This document shows, one piece after another, positions 26,591 to 38,727 of a stretch of DNA of 64,000 bases. Positions within the stretch are counted from its first letter, which is position 1. Every line of letters begins with the position of its first letter. Below the pieces are notes generated by a model. The model saw only the letters and a list, made by a program, of their open reading frames with translations, was not told the origin of the DNA and made no database searches. This DNA comes from Schistocephalus solidus. Lineage: Eukaryota > Platyhelminthes > Cestoda > Diphyllobothriidea > Diphyllobothriidae. Both the position numbers and the translations under genes were made by a program. The DNA is taken from NCBI GenBank assembly GCA_017591395.1, contig WEDG01004911.1:141176-205175 (forward strand). The letters are read 5' to 3'.

Positions 26591-29500
26591 TATGAGCCAA
26601 ACGGCCAGTTGCATTACAAAGACTGTCTAAGAGCTCACTATTTCAGTAAATGCCTTTTAGAAATATCTTATTTTGAAGGTTTTGATAAGCATATACAAAC
26701 GAATCTACATTTATGACCAAGAGACGGAAAACACAAAAAAACTTTAAGTAGTTACCACCATTTCAAGGACAATTTAAAATTCATAAAAATTCAGCACTTG
26801 AAATACTTATAAAGACATTTAACACAATGAAAGTTCTTTTTACTATGCGTAAAATGGGTCAATAACTAATTTACCTAACAATTGTATTTAAATTTATTAG
26901 TCAATGACCGTCCTACCAGCATTTCCAGCATTTATTCCTATGACGCCTCTGTCAGCGCAATCAAGCAAAAATAAGTTTGCCTTACACAAACGCATATTAA
27001 GCTATGTATGTACGGAATGAGAGCTCGCAAATTCTCGTGAAACCGTGTCAGAATATAAACTCAAATGTACGCTGTTTGCTAACGGTCATACTATAAATCG
27101 CCATTAATCTGGATGATTACTGCCGTAAAATATACAATAAAGGACTATTTTCAAAAGGAAGTCTACTTGTGGTGTTTTTTACTCGTTTGTTTACATGGAC
27201 AAGCATCATGTTCATTTAAAACGTCAGGTTACTTTACTAACCCAATATTTAACGCTTTGAAAATTTGCCACTTTTCTAAAAAGATAGTGTTTCTAAAGAA
27301 CGCAATATTAATTTTTAAACCAAAATATACCTTTTTAGAGCGGTCACTTATTTACTCCTGTAAACCTTCCATGTTACTATTTAAGAGCAGGTAAAGAGAC
27401 TTCACTCATCAAATCGAATGTTAAACTATCTTCAACAAATAAAAAAAGGCGTTGTTTAAGTTTAACTGAGGATCTCTGCGCACTTAAGCTTCACCACCCA
27501 TCAAATTTCGGTACTGAGATTCCCCACAGTGTAAAGCTTCAAATATTCTCTATCTCACAAGGACAGGTAATTACAACCCCCGCAGGCGATTGCAAAGACA
27601 GACTGCAGCGAAACGAATAGCCAAACAGCCAAATTCTTATGTCTTCGATCTAAGTGTGCAACAAAAAATGTTGCTTCTAAGCAGCAAAATGTCTTAATTG
27701 CAAAAAGAATTGACAAGCCCAACGGTCTTGAGAAACTTATAAGGAACTGAGAACTCAAACATTCAATGAAGACACTAAATAAGAATACTTAGTGGTTTTA
27801 AAGGAGCATTCAAAGCGTTTTAAATTCCCACCAATCTGAAATCCTGGTGGCATAGAGATAACGCGGTCAGTGCTACGCAGTATTGGTGATCTCAAACGGG
27901 TTTTTGATGGATAGCAACCAATAGGATTTAAGAGTTTAGCCTCCATAATACGTAAATTTTGGACGTTGTCACAGAGCTGTTTCATTTGAAGTGCAAAAAA
28001 TTCTGAAATATCATAAAAATACTATTACAACAGTGTTTTTGAGTACTATACGGCAAATTGCAAAAATTTTGGAAACTTAGGGACTCTGAAGCAAAACAAT
28101 GACTTAGCGGCGAACCAAATGTAATGCCAAATCTTCCTTAATGCCGGCCACATGCTCTTATGACAAAAAGAGTAAAAAAGATTAAAAACAAGTGGTTTTG
28201 TAGAATCAGGTCGACTGATATATAGACCCCTCAAACAGGAGACGACAGCACTATCAAACGCTCGAGGTTGCATAACGGAGTAATGAACATGAAATGTGCT
28301 TCATATTTGTCACTTATTAAGTTATAGATCATGCCTAGTTCCTTGTTGAATATTACTGTATTTGCCGATAAAAGCAAACATGCAAGTTCCAGGAAGCAGC
28401 TCGGATGAAGTGGCGATCACTGGAACATGGTGTTTATTGCCCTGACGTTTCGGATTTGCCCAACCTCTGCCCAAAATCACCGCAGTCCCGGCTAGAAGTC
28501 CCTGTTAGGGTGAAGGAGGAAAACCGATAGGAAACTGGTTTGTGAGTAAAAAATATAGCGTTTGATTGAATTTCTTAACAACGCAGGACTATGGAATATG
28601 CAGGCCTGAATTTGGAGTGCTAGTTAGCGACATCTAATACTAAGGCATAGTATGTCCTTTTTTTCTCCGACCGCTATATCGGAATTTATGCAGTCGTGAT
28701 GATATCCCGGCTCTTCTGCTGCCAAGCAATGAAGTTTCGCGTGAACGCACTTGGGGTAAAATACCTATCATTCTCCTATTGTTTGTCGAGTTGCGTTGTA
28801 TGATAAATTGCAATATTTGCATTAGCTATTATAGAATAATGATTAGACGCTTACAGTCAGTGATGGATATCATGGAATCTTAAGCAACATTTCAAAACGC
28901 ATTTGTGAATAAGAAAGGTCACTTAGGTGGAGTCATTTTTGAGCACACAAATTAATACAAAAAGGCTTATTTAAAACTGTGTGTTTTTCCTATTGATTTC
29001 CAAGACCCTTATTCATGCAAAAATATTTCATGGACAGTGTAGGCAAAAATATCTTTCCTCATACTCACATAGTAAAAAATCCCGCTTTCTTCTAATTTTG
29101 TACTCAAAGGAAGTTAATATTTCGATTTAAAATATTATATAATTCCCGAATAATATTAAATACGTTTCATCGTTACACCCGTGGTAAGAGGTTTAAGTCA
29201 ACAAGTGGTTTGGTTTGCGTACAAGGAAAAGTCACAACTTACCTCTAGTTTAAAAGAATACCACTTAGTGCTCCTAAATGTCTGCAATGAATGTGAATTA
29301 TTTTGTTTATTTCAAGAGTGGCATTTAATGATGAACAGATATGATGTGATTTAAATGAAAATCATACATTCTAAGAAAACCATATTATTAAAAAAGAATT
29401 AATCTGAAAAGTATCTTCTATCGGATACTAAATTTAAAGGTTTCGTCAGTTGCAAGCAATTGTTAACGAGAACAAATTTTCTTGCATGCGTTTTCGATAA

Positions 29501-31217
29501 AACAATATTTGCATAAAAATGCATTCAAAGTTGTTTTGAACAGTCATCCTACTTAAGTTATCATTTATTTTGGAGTATGGTTTGTGCAGGCGACTGAAAA
29601 CTAGTCAATTCACAAGCCAGCATTATGGCGTCTCTGAAATATTATACGATGGTAACAAATTATGATCGATCTTAAAACCCACTTAGATAATCTTTTCCAA
29701 TCGGTTAAGATTACATGACGTCGGTCACACAAAGAATAAGGAACGGAAAAAAACTGTGACAAGTACTCTTTGAGCATAAATAGGCAGGTCTAGGACCGCC
29801 GTTATTAAAAAACTGAATGTAAGCATAACCCTCGGGACAAATACCATCCTTTAAAGCATCTCCTTTGCAATATCTTTCTCCCTCATCTGCCAGAGGCGGT
29901 ATTTGAAGACCTTAGTTTTTCCAGCTTCCGTAGGTATCAGGACGAACCTGGTGGCCTTTGCCTGATGGTCTTTGCACCTCAGTGCATAGCACTTAACCCG
30001 TGAATTGTTATAACCTTCCCCAGTACTTAAACATGAGTTATAACTTGATTGCTTCCTCGCTATCCGTTTGCCTATTGAGTCTCATTGTTAGTAATAGATT
30101 CAAACTACACCCCGACTCAATGAAGCATTTGGGATAGCAGGACGGGTATATTTATAAGCAGCCCATTACGACTGTCAATAAGAGCCATGAGCACTTTATC
30201 TGATCATCGTTTTGTTTTCTTGCCCTTTGCCTTTCATTATTCAAAGGTACAATCTTGAAATACAGTCTCTCTAAGAACTTGGATTGACCCAAATATAAAT
30301 TCGCTATCAGCGTTGCAGGAAACTTTCTACTTAACATGCTTTCAAATTGCAATAGTAAAAACAACAAACTGTGTTGCATAAGGTTTCATTCAACGATCCG
30401 ACTTTCAAGATAGTAACCTGACTGAACACTAGAGGACTAAGCGCTCTTACTGGATCAGCTGATGGGTACAAACGTAATAGGAACGGTAATGAGGACGAGT
30501 GGACTTGCGAGAGTTTGTTGCAAAATTAGGGGAAAGAAAACACATAAACATTCACTATAGAAAGTGAGCAGATAGATATTTAAGGGAAGCCGGGAGTTCA
30601 GGCCTTTTTTAAGGGAAGGGAACAGAAAAAGACACACAAATAGATTGCCTAGCCATGAGCCAGGACAGAAATCTGGAAGATCTCAGTATCTCCTGTTCAC
30701 TGTTCTATTATTATTTTATAAAAAGGCCAAGTTGCCTTCTGATCTGGCCCCGATTAAGACTTAGACACGCATGTGATGGTCTCGACGGGACATGACTGCT
30801 ATGCATAGGAAGAAAGGCCGTTAATCTCATATAAACTAACGTGTGGTCTGGGCCTTTCGTTCTAGGTAGTCCGCTAGGCGAATTTCTTCAAAGAAATTAT
30901 TTTTAGTTTCAAAAGGAATTTGAACAAACGAACTAAAACTAGAGTCAAAAGCATGTAATGTAAAATACCAATGATAATATTTGCCTAGAACACGAAACCA
31001 GTAGACGTCTGCGTGAGCCCGCACTTCTACTGCAAGCCAATCAGATACTTTTGACGGGAGGAGGGTCTTATCTTATCGATTATGTCTAAGAGGGCAGGTC
31101 TCATGCTCTTGGGCTTTCCCCGTATCCTCAGAGGAATCAAGTTGTTTGGTCAATAATTTGTGACATTCCTGCCTGGATTCGATGCAGTAAGCAATGAAAG
31201 ATGACTAAGGTAAAGAT
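26591..31217. other. AT-rich stretch with one ribozyme-like remnant, no supported gene
   Basis: Apart from the hammerhead-type remnant near 28.45 kb (listed separately), I see only short unrecognised frames. The longest is about 93 codons at 27113-27394. Confidence 0.5.
28432..28495 (-). ncRNA. Eroded hammerhead-ribozyme-like motif
   Basis: On the minus strand the segment reads GATTT...AAATC (a possible 5-bp helix II with a long loop), followed directly by CCGAAACGTCAGGGC. The GAAACGTCAGG block (plus 28441-28451) is shared with the motifs at 52.19 and 61.56 kb. The expected CUGANGA box is degraded to CTGCGGTGA, so activity is unlikely. Downstream, the minus sequence contains TTCCTGGAACTTGCA (near 28383-28397), also present in similar form beyond the 52-kb motif. 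Both therefore come from the same kind of element. Confidence 0.45.
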
Positions 31218-32098
31218 TAAGCGCTATCTTGTAGATAATCAGTTTATTTGAAGGTTAAGAGGCGTAGACTGAAGTTTGATATGAATATAAGGGCCAACTT
31301 TCATCACCACAAAGGGATATCTGCATAATATTAATCAAACTACCAACATCGCGCCAGTATTATAGGGGTTACAGATGACACTTTATTGACCTGGTGTCAC
31401 CTGTAGCCCCCAGCAGGTCACTGGTTGTACCTGCTGGATAATATAAATGTTGAATTCGAGAAGTATGTCAAATAGACGAGAAAATTGTTCAAGCGTTTTC
31501 TGGAGAAAAGTATGAAGGACACAAAAAGCCTCTGGAAATGTTTTTTACGAATGAACGAAATGCGAGGGCAGTTTGCTTATCCGGACAAGCGAGATATATA
31601 CGTTTGCCTACCGCCCTCTGCGCCAGGTTTGGTTATATATGCACCCTATAAGAAGCCCACACGGATAAACGCATTTTTTCTGATACAGCTAGCTTTGCGT
31701 TTCATTCCGGGACAGATAAATATTCGCGTTCAGTAACCCTAACATTACCAGTAACCCGTAGCTTAAGCACAACCCTAACGTTACCTTATCTCTACATCCA
31801 ACCATTACGTTTAATCTGATCATAACTTATTTGAAGTTTGAGCACAAAGTCACCCGTTTAGCGAATCGTGTACGGGTATTGATTATTGATCTCTGTAATA
31901 TGCTAATATTTATGGCTTTTACCCTCGGCAAATTTACCTCAGCACCGTTTGACCAAAGCGTGCATTTTATCAGCACACTCGAGTCATATTTCACTACTAA
32001 ATGAACACTTAGGCGTGAAACAATGAGGTAGGTCAAGAGACAATCGCACGAAGTGGTCCGAAGTTGACTCCTATAATGTTGGCTTAATCTTGCGACCA
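31218..32098 (+). repeat. Tandem duplication, unit 1
   Basis: Two blocks of this unit recur at 32139-32682 in the same order and orientation. One runs from GCTATCTTGTAGATAATCAG to TTGCTTATCCGGACAAGC. The other runs from AAAGCGTGCATTTT through ACAATCGCACGAAGTGGTC. Between them, unit 1 keeps about 355 bp (roughly 31590-31945) that unit 2 lacks. That extra part contains TAACCCTAAC-type telomere-like fragments near 31733-31790. No conserved reading frame was seen. Confidence 0.8.
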
Positions 32099-32138
32099 AG
32101 GTAAAAACGTGTCTGCTGCTTGTTATTTTCTTGGGAGA

Positions 32139-32682
32139 TTAAGAGCTATCTTGTAGATAATCAGTTCATTTGAAGGTTAAGAAGCGTAGACTGAAGGTTG
32201 ATATGAATATAAGGGCCAACCTACATCACCGCAATGGGATATCTGTGTAATATTCACCAAACTACCAACATAATGCCAGTGTTATAGGGGTTACAGATGA
32301 AACTATATTGACAGCAAAAGCACAGGGCTGTTAATATGTTGTCATCTGTAGCCCCAGGCAGGTCACTAGTTGTACCTGCTGGATAATATAAATGTTGAAT
32401 TCGAGAAGTTTGTCCAATAGACGATAAAATTGTTCGAGCGTTTTCTGGAGAGAAGTATGAAGGAGAGAAAAAGCCTCTGGAAATGTTTATCACGAATGAA
32501 CGAAATGCGAAGGCAGTTTGCTTATCCGGACAAGCCCAAAGCGTGCATTTTCTCATAACACTCGAGTCATATTGCACTCCTAAATAAACCCTTAGGCGGA
32601 AAACAATGAAGTGGGTTATTAGACAATCGCACGAAGTGGTCTAGAGTTGAGTCATATAATGTAGGCTTCATCTTTGCGACGC
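32139..32682 (+). repeat. Tandem duplication, unit 2 (internally deleted)
   Basis: Second unit of the duplication described at 31218-32098. Relative to unit 1 it has a short insertion near 32310-32340 and a deletion that fuses GGACAAGC directly to CCAAAGCGTGCATTTT at about 32530. Confidence 0.8.
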
Positions 32683-34195
32683 TAAGGCAGATGACCTCGT
32701 GTTTGGCGAACAGAGGGCTAGTCGTCCAAGATGCAGCTCACACGTTGTTATCAAAGGTGATGGTGGTTCTTTGGAATGCTATTTGATTCGACGCATTGTC
32801 TGATCAGGTTTCCTTACAGGATAGTGTAATCTGTAAGGCACACAGTAAGTATTTTAAAAATTCACTTTCTGACAGCCGGCCGACGTGAGTCAGGAACTTT
32901 CCCAGAACGGTAAAGGCAGACATCATCATTGGCTTGCTGTGGAGGGTCTCCATGTTCAGCCAAATATAAGTTTTCTTAAAAATCAAGTTTGATTGCCAGC
33001 TTATAACTCCTTTAAAAATATCTAGTATACTACTGGTCGCAAAGCAAAGGAAGTGAACTCCTTGTGTGTCATCCAAGGCCTATAAAATAATTAACACGAG
33101 CGCCCAAATCACCAGTCTTGGCTCGATCAGTTAGGCCTTTTCAAGTTTTACATATTCAGTCAGAGAGGAGTCGACTGTTAACCCTTCCACTTGTCTGATC
33201 GGCGAGGAAGGTATTTCGTTCGTTATGTGAGGACATGTTGGCTGGCTCTTATGGTAAAATCACATGTTAAACAACATTTCTAATAGTGAGCCTTAAATAT
33301 TTGAAAACCTGACCAGGGACTCGAGCAGTACGATTGACAAAATGGGAGATACTGACCTTATTTGTCTTCCTAGGTCAGCTGTAAGCAAACTTTCATCCGG
33401 CCAACACTCGATCTCTGTGGTCATTAAAGATTGAACCAAAAACACGTCTGATAGGATACATGTTCATGATCTTTGTGTTGCCGTTGAGAATGTTTCAGAT
33501 CGCCTGCTAGGACCCTCCAACTATGCGTCCTGACTGTTGCAGTTTGCAACTACACGCCTGGGTACTAAACTGAAAACTGAAGTTCAGTAGTCCGTGGAGT
33601 CACTACAACGAGTCGGTATCAGCCACGTTTACGTTACAAACCATTTGATATCCTCTAATTTCATACACAGGAATGTAACTGGATCGTGAAGAAAGTGCGC
33701 AAGACTCCACTCTATCAAATTATTGTGCCTTTTCTAATCGCACGCTTTTTTACTTCGGTAGATGCGTTCAACCGTTTCTCAAACATTTTTAACTTGAAAG
33801 GTTTTTTTTACACTGACCAGAATTTGAGGCGTGGGATTTTTTCGAGTTCTGGGTGTTCTTATACTTTGAAAAACAGGGCATACACATATAACATCAAACA
33901 TATAGTGCACTCATACTAACCAAGGACCAGGAATGAGTGCTTGGAAATGATTGTTCAGGAACCAAAATGGAGCAGAATAAAGGCATGTCAGTGAATTCTG
34001 CCTTTTTTAGAGTTTTGAGTTTCGGTAGTTCAAGGCCGGCTTTGCCCCTGTCTGTACAGTAGTCTTAATGACTGTCGAATCGGCTGCAGGGTTTTTGGTG
34101 AGCGTTTGAACAGCAGCAGCATAGCTGCTGCTAGGAGAGTGGTTGATACAGGGATGGGTCAAAGGAATTATTCAAATCTGCCAAAATTCTCTACT
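32683..34195. other. Mixed-composition stretch, no supported gene
   Basis: Slightly GC-richer than the window average. Only short frames are present (up to 90 codons). An 8-9-bp perfect hairpin, AGCAGCAGC...GCTGCTGCT, lies at about 34111-34132. No function is assigned. Confidence 0.45.
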
Positions 34196-34199
34196 ATTT

Positions 34200-34315
34200 T
34201 ATTGTGCCTGGTAGTCATCTGGTGGATTCTAGATTAATTGCTTAGGAAATCCTGCTTGGTCAGTCAGCTTGCTGTATCAGAATTGATGGATTCCATACGT
34301 TGCAGTAGGCTGGCT
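34200..34315 (+). repeat. Left arm of an inverted repeat pair
   Basis: Contains CCTGGTAGTCATCTGGTGG, then ATTCTAGATT, then TGCTTAGGAAATC, and near 34287 TGGATTCCATACG. The reverse complement of 35590-35705 has the same blocks in the same order. Arms are about 100 bp and imperfect, about 1.3 kb apart. They could be terminal inverted repeats of one element (34200-35705) or two copies of a repeat in opposite orientation. Confidence 0.65.
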
Positions 34316-34792
34316 GCAGAACTGTTCTTGTAAGGAGACATAACATGCTAGACAACGTCTTCTTTCGATAATTTCACGATTCCCTCATCACTGTAATTAC
34401 ATAAGTTTCCTATTCCGATTTTTCCCAAAAACGCACCTGTTCCTACCTCTAGAATTAAGAATGCCCCACAAAATTACGTCAGCTAACTTGTATAATTAAA
34501 AAGCATTTGCAGGAAAGTGTTCAGAGTGGAAAAATTGAAGGTTTGTTGCAAGAAAGACTCGGGTTCGGTAAGGTGTGGCCAACACATTACCCTCTCGACG
34601 GCCTTCCATTTCCTCTTAAATAATCCTGTCACACCTTGACCATCTCAAGTGAACACTTCATCACTACCTCACGAGGTGATAAGAGAAGTGGTGAACTGTG
34701 CGTGACCTTGATTATAATGCAGCAGACTTTGAGCGCATCTACCTCATTCTCACTTCTCTAATTTTCATTCTTGAATGGCCAGACGAATTCGA

Positions 34793-34857
34793 AACGACAG
34801 GATTCGAACTCAAGTAGAGTGGCTGACAAAGTCTAACAGCTCAACTACGGGTGTCAC
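34793..34857 (-). repeat. tRNA-like (pseudo-tRNA or SINE head) sequence
   Basis: On the minus strand this has an A-box-like TAGTTGAGCTG and, about 35 nt later, a B-box-like GAGTTCGAATCC. These are the two internal RNA polymerase III promoter elements at tRNA spacing. The T-arm helix would contain mismatches and I cannot fold a proper acceptor stem, so I read it as a degraded tRNA or SINE head rather than a functional tRNA. It abuts the end of the GC-rich repeat copy B. Confidence 0.45.
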
Positions 34858-35215
34858 ACGACAATTCAACCGTCGGTTTCGACTATGCCCACCGTACGCT
34901 CCACAGCATGGCGGTGCATTGACGGTGACTTACGCGTTAAATAATTTTCAGCGATAGTAGCCTTGCATTGCATCTAACACCCATTCTCCTCCCTTGCCTG
35001 CCTGGTCCCGGTGTCAAGACAGAGTAAAGAATAACGGAGACGGGGTTAGGCGCAGGTGACTGGCGTGGCCGGAGCCACTCCTGATCGTGACGCCACGTCT
35101 GAGTCATAAATGGCAAAAGTGGCTGGTGCGGCCTAAGCCTGCCCCTACGCGTGCCACAACGCCCCCTCCCCATATTGTGGGAACTCAACCCGAACAACGC
35201 CTGCCGTGACCTGAT
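34858..35215 (-). repeat. GC-rich dispersed repeat, copy B (inverted)
   Basis: Reverse complement of the family seen at 24800-25047 and 54995-55310. Read on the minus strand it has TTGTTCGGGTTG, GTTGTGGCACGCG, CGCACCAGCCAC and GTAAGTCACCGTC, ending with ACGGTTGAATTGTCG. It is closest to copy C, sharing the extra left block with GTTCGGGTTG that copy A lacks. Confidence 0.75.
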
Positions 35216-35589
35216 CTTGCCCCTTGTGTTAGTCCAGCGCATGTGTCACACATGACCTAGGCCATACCGCGTATGAACAAAACTAGAAAAAGGGACTTGC
35301 ACCTCAGAGATTTGTGAATGTTAAAAAGGCCACAGTTAAATGGCATTAGAGCTCCACACTCACTTCATCAGTTGGCAACGTCCAAAGTCAGGACTGGTAG
35401 CTGGTTGAATTAGGCTCAAGTGCGTGAGATTTATTATAGTGAGGAATGCGTTGATTTGCCCAGAGGCTGGCGTTCCGAGGTTGACGAGCAAGGGAAGGCT
35501 TCAGTACAGCCAACGGTCTAACAACCTGAATCATGAGACACCACAGAGAGGCGTGAGGCTACTCCCCTTTCGCTCAAGCTGCCCATCCC

Positions 35590-35705
35590 AAACCTACAGT
35601 AGCGCATGGAATCCACAAACTCGGATAAAAAAGTGATTGCCGAAGCAAGATTTCCTAAGCAGTCAATCTAGAATCCACCAGATGACTACCAGGTGACCTG
35701 ACCCA
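35590..35705 (-). repeat. Right arm of an inverted repeat pair
   Basis: Inverted counterpart of 34200-34315, with ATCTAGAATCCACCAGATG and ACTACCAGGTGACC. The outer flank also keeps weak similarity, which would fit true terminal repeats. Confidence 0.6.
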
Positions 35706-37735
35706 ATTGTGAAAACGTCGTCCTGCAAGTTACCAGTGCTGCACCCACTCACTTGGACATGAGGTGGAAATCCACGCTCGTGATGGCCGAATAGCTAATG
35801 ACTTTAGTATATTCTGCACAACCTGAAAAACACGCAACGTGGGCTTGTGAAGCTGACTTCCTTGCCTATGCACGCAAAGGTACGAGAAGCAGAAATGATA
35901 GCAACGTGACTATAGGGATGTTGCAATAAGGTTAATAGGCAATTGCAAGTAAGTTTTTTGTCATGAGCTCTGAACCTTTCGGCAGTGAGCATTTGCATCA
36001 TTATGGTAGATGTATCAACGGGTCTAGGTACGGGACGGCCTAAATACTCGGGGCGTAAGGAGAAGTCGCTGGGATTATATGTACAAAAGATCATGCGCCA
36101 ACTGGTGTAAATCCAACGCGAGCAATCTCAGTCAGATTATGTTTGAACTTTGTCTGCTGTACATGCTCGCAGATATACAATGAATGTATTATCTTATGAA
36201 ATTTTAACTGAAATGTTGAATTTATTTCCATTTGAAAGGCTTACTTAAGTAGGGTCATTAGCATACTGCCTCAGCTCCAAAGATTTTCCGCACATCGGGG
36301 ACGCCGGCTTTTGAAAGAACACGGTTTCGGCCAACAAAGTGGATACGTACGCTGAATGCATTTTCCACATTTGTTTTTAATGCCCTTTAAATGTGAAATA
36401 TATTTTGCGCATACCATACATAAAAATACAACTTCATATGTTCATTTGGTAGATAAGTATGACATCAATGGAACTCTACACTCGAAAAAAGAGCATCTTT
36501 GTGTTTTAAAAAACTTTTTCAATCACTGAATAAGCTCGAATCCGACCTGCGGTTTCACGTGTATTCGGCGTTTCTGAACCACAAGCTGTATTTTTTCAAA
36601 GAGGGAAAAACATACATTTCTCCATTTTACTGGGCTGTCATATAGGGCTCAAACATTTTGGCAGTTTATATTAAAATTTGTATATCCTACAAGCATAATT
36701 TGTCAATGGACATATGTGGATTTATTAACGGATATTTCAATTTTAAAAATTTCATAATTCGAACTTAGTAACACCGTAAACTACATTGCCATTCAGCACA
36801 CATTTCGAAGACGACGTGATTCTCCACCAAATATGTTCAAAATAATATTTTTTTGAAATTTTTCAATAAAATTTACTGAAATTTCTAAGAGCATTGGAGG
36901 TTCCTTTGAAAATCTCGTGTTATGTAAACAGCCACATTTATCAAATATTTTATTGCAGAGAACTGAAAAGCAGCTCATTGAAAAACTGAGCCTGAATGAA
37001 ATACCTTGGGATTATGCCACAAGATAATTTGGAAGTCTTTTCAACTCTTCAATGGTAATAGTTTGTGTGAGTCTTGCCTGCTCGCATGTATCCAAATTGC
37101 TTATTGCTATAGTTTTTTTGAGCAATCTTGATTATCTTGCATGATAATTACTCCGACATTTGTGTACCCGATCTGACTGCTGGCATCAGTGTTCGCCCGC
37201 GTTCTCCCGGTTTGGCCAATTAATTCTCTAAATTATCCTAAGAAATTGATATGAAAGGAGCGTACTAAGACATTGAACTGGTTTATTGACTACGAATACG
37301 AGGGTCAAAACTAGCAGCTCGCAACTAACGTGATTATCCCTCCCTCGCGATAATTTCGGCCCGACGAATTTGGAGAGGGGGAAGGGAGAGGAGAATTGAA
37401 CACTGTCGACTCCAGAGTTGGCGTCTGAACTTACTGATCGTGCGTATTCGGAAGTAATAACCAAACGACAAGTAGGGAAACCGAAAATGTCGTGGAAACG
37501 AGGGGTATTCCTAGCAGTCGCCTATCAGATCTCATGCAATTGCGGACAAAGCTTTTGTGCCTGGGAAGATGGACTGCTACCCTGAATATGAACACGGGGG
37601 ATCAGAAAAGAGCGCCCTCTGCCTTCAATGCGATCGCAATGCGATTGTAGCTGATTAAGATGATGATGATCAGCGCGTCTCGTCAATCACTTTATGCACC
37701 TCGTCATGTTTTCGTTAACAGTTGATTTTTTAAGT
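35706..37735. other. Non-coding stretch, no supported gene
   Basis: Mostly AT-rich. A GC-richer block at about 37220-37480 carries, on the minus strand, an AATAAA-like signal and a 78-codon frame. It may be another retroelement end, but I could not define its boundaries. Confidence 0.4.
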
Positions 37736-37739
37736 GACT

Positions 37740-38012
37740 AACGCCCACTTATAGCTAACTGAACTGATCCATCCCGTTCTGACTTTGAGTTCATTCGCAA
37801 GCCCCGCCAGCATCCCGATAGCGGTAAGTAGTAGAAATAAAGGCAGATGAAGAATTCCGACAAATCCAAGGGAGACAAGAATGTCCATTTCCGGCTCCTT
37901 AGCAGTCATCAGCAAGTCACACCTAACCCCAAATGGTGCCCCGCTTGAGGCTCGAACCTGCCAACTGTTGATCAGAAGTCCAAAGATCTAACCATTGAAC
38001 TACAGTCTCTTT
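37740..38012 (-). mobile_element. tRNA-derived SINE (minus strand)
   Basis: On the minus strand the head has TAGTTCAATGGTTAGAT (A box, plus 37988-38003) and GCAGGTTCGAGCCTC (B box, plus 37947-37962). These match the pol III internal promoter consensus at tRNA spacing. The body then has GACTTGCTGATGACTGCTAA and CTTGTCTCCCTTGGATTTG, found in similar form in the SINEs at 60.4 and 61.0-61.5 kb. The tail runs into ATGGATCAGTTCAG. The head resembles tRNA-Gln-type sequence by memory, but the parent tRNA is uncertain. Confidence 0.75.
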
Positions 38013-38103
38013 GCCTTGCTGGTTTAGCTTGTGAATACTGACATTCTTTGACGGATTGTCCCAGTTTATTAATTGAGTTTTTGCCACCTATCGTAGATGT
38101 CTT

Positions 38104-38727
38104 AAGAAAAATAAGGCTTATTGGGGTTTAAAAATTAATATTGAATTGCCTAGAGATACTTATTATTTAAGAAAAGGTAAAGATTACGAAAAGGTTAAAA
38201 ATCAACCTAAGTGAGTAAACTGAATTTTTAAATGCAAAGGAAACCTAGCGATGCAAATACACGAGTGAATAAAGCAACAAAAGTAGAATTACGTTTAAAA
38301 TTGTATTTTTCAGAGGTTTGCACATACATATTTTTCTAGATTCAGCGCAACGTCAAGTATGGCTGTCATGAAGCTGCGTTCACCAAAGTTTTACATCAAC
38401 AAAGAATCGCTCGTTAAGAAAAATAAGGCTTATTGGGGTTTAAAAATTAATATTGAATTGCCTAGAAATACTTATTATTTTAGAAAAGGTAAAGATTACG
38501 AAAAGGTTAAAAATCAACCTTAGTGAGGAAACTGAATTTTTAAATGCAAAGGAAACCAAGCGATGCAAATACATGAGTGAATAAAGCAACAAAAGAAGAA
38601 TTACGTTTAAAATTGTTTTTTTCAGAGGTTTGCACATACATATTTATCTAGATTAAGCGCAACGTCAAGTATGGCTGTCATGAAGCTGCGTTCACCAAAG
38701 TTTTACATCAACAAAGAATCGATCGTT
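38104..38727 (+). repeat. Two extra ~312-bp head units in tandem
   Basis: AAGAAAAATAAGGCTTATTG starts at 38104, 38416 and 38728, giving a 312-bp period. Units 1 and 2 each run through GCGCAACGTCAAGTATGGC and end with TTTTACATCAACAAAGAATC. The third start continues into the full-length 1.1-kb repeat listed next. So the 5' part of that repeat has been amplified in tandem. Confidence 0.85.

Noticed and set aside
31110..31140. CTGAGGATACGGGGAAA on the minus strand as a hammerhead
   Set aside because: The box is followed by GAAA but no helix II can form and no flanking helix I is visible.
37220..37480. GC-richer block as an LTR
   Set aside because: It has an AATAAA-like signal on the minus strand but I could not find paired TG...CA ends, a second copy or flanking duplications.
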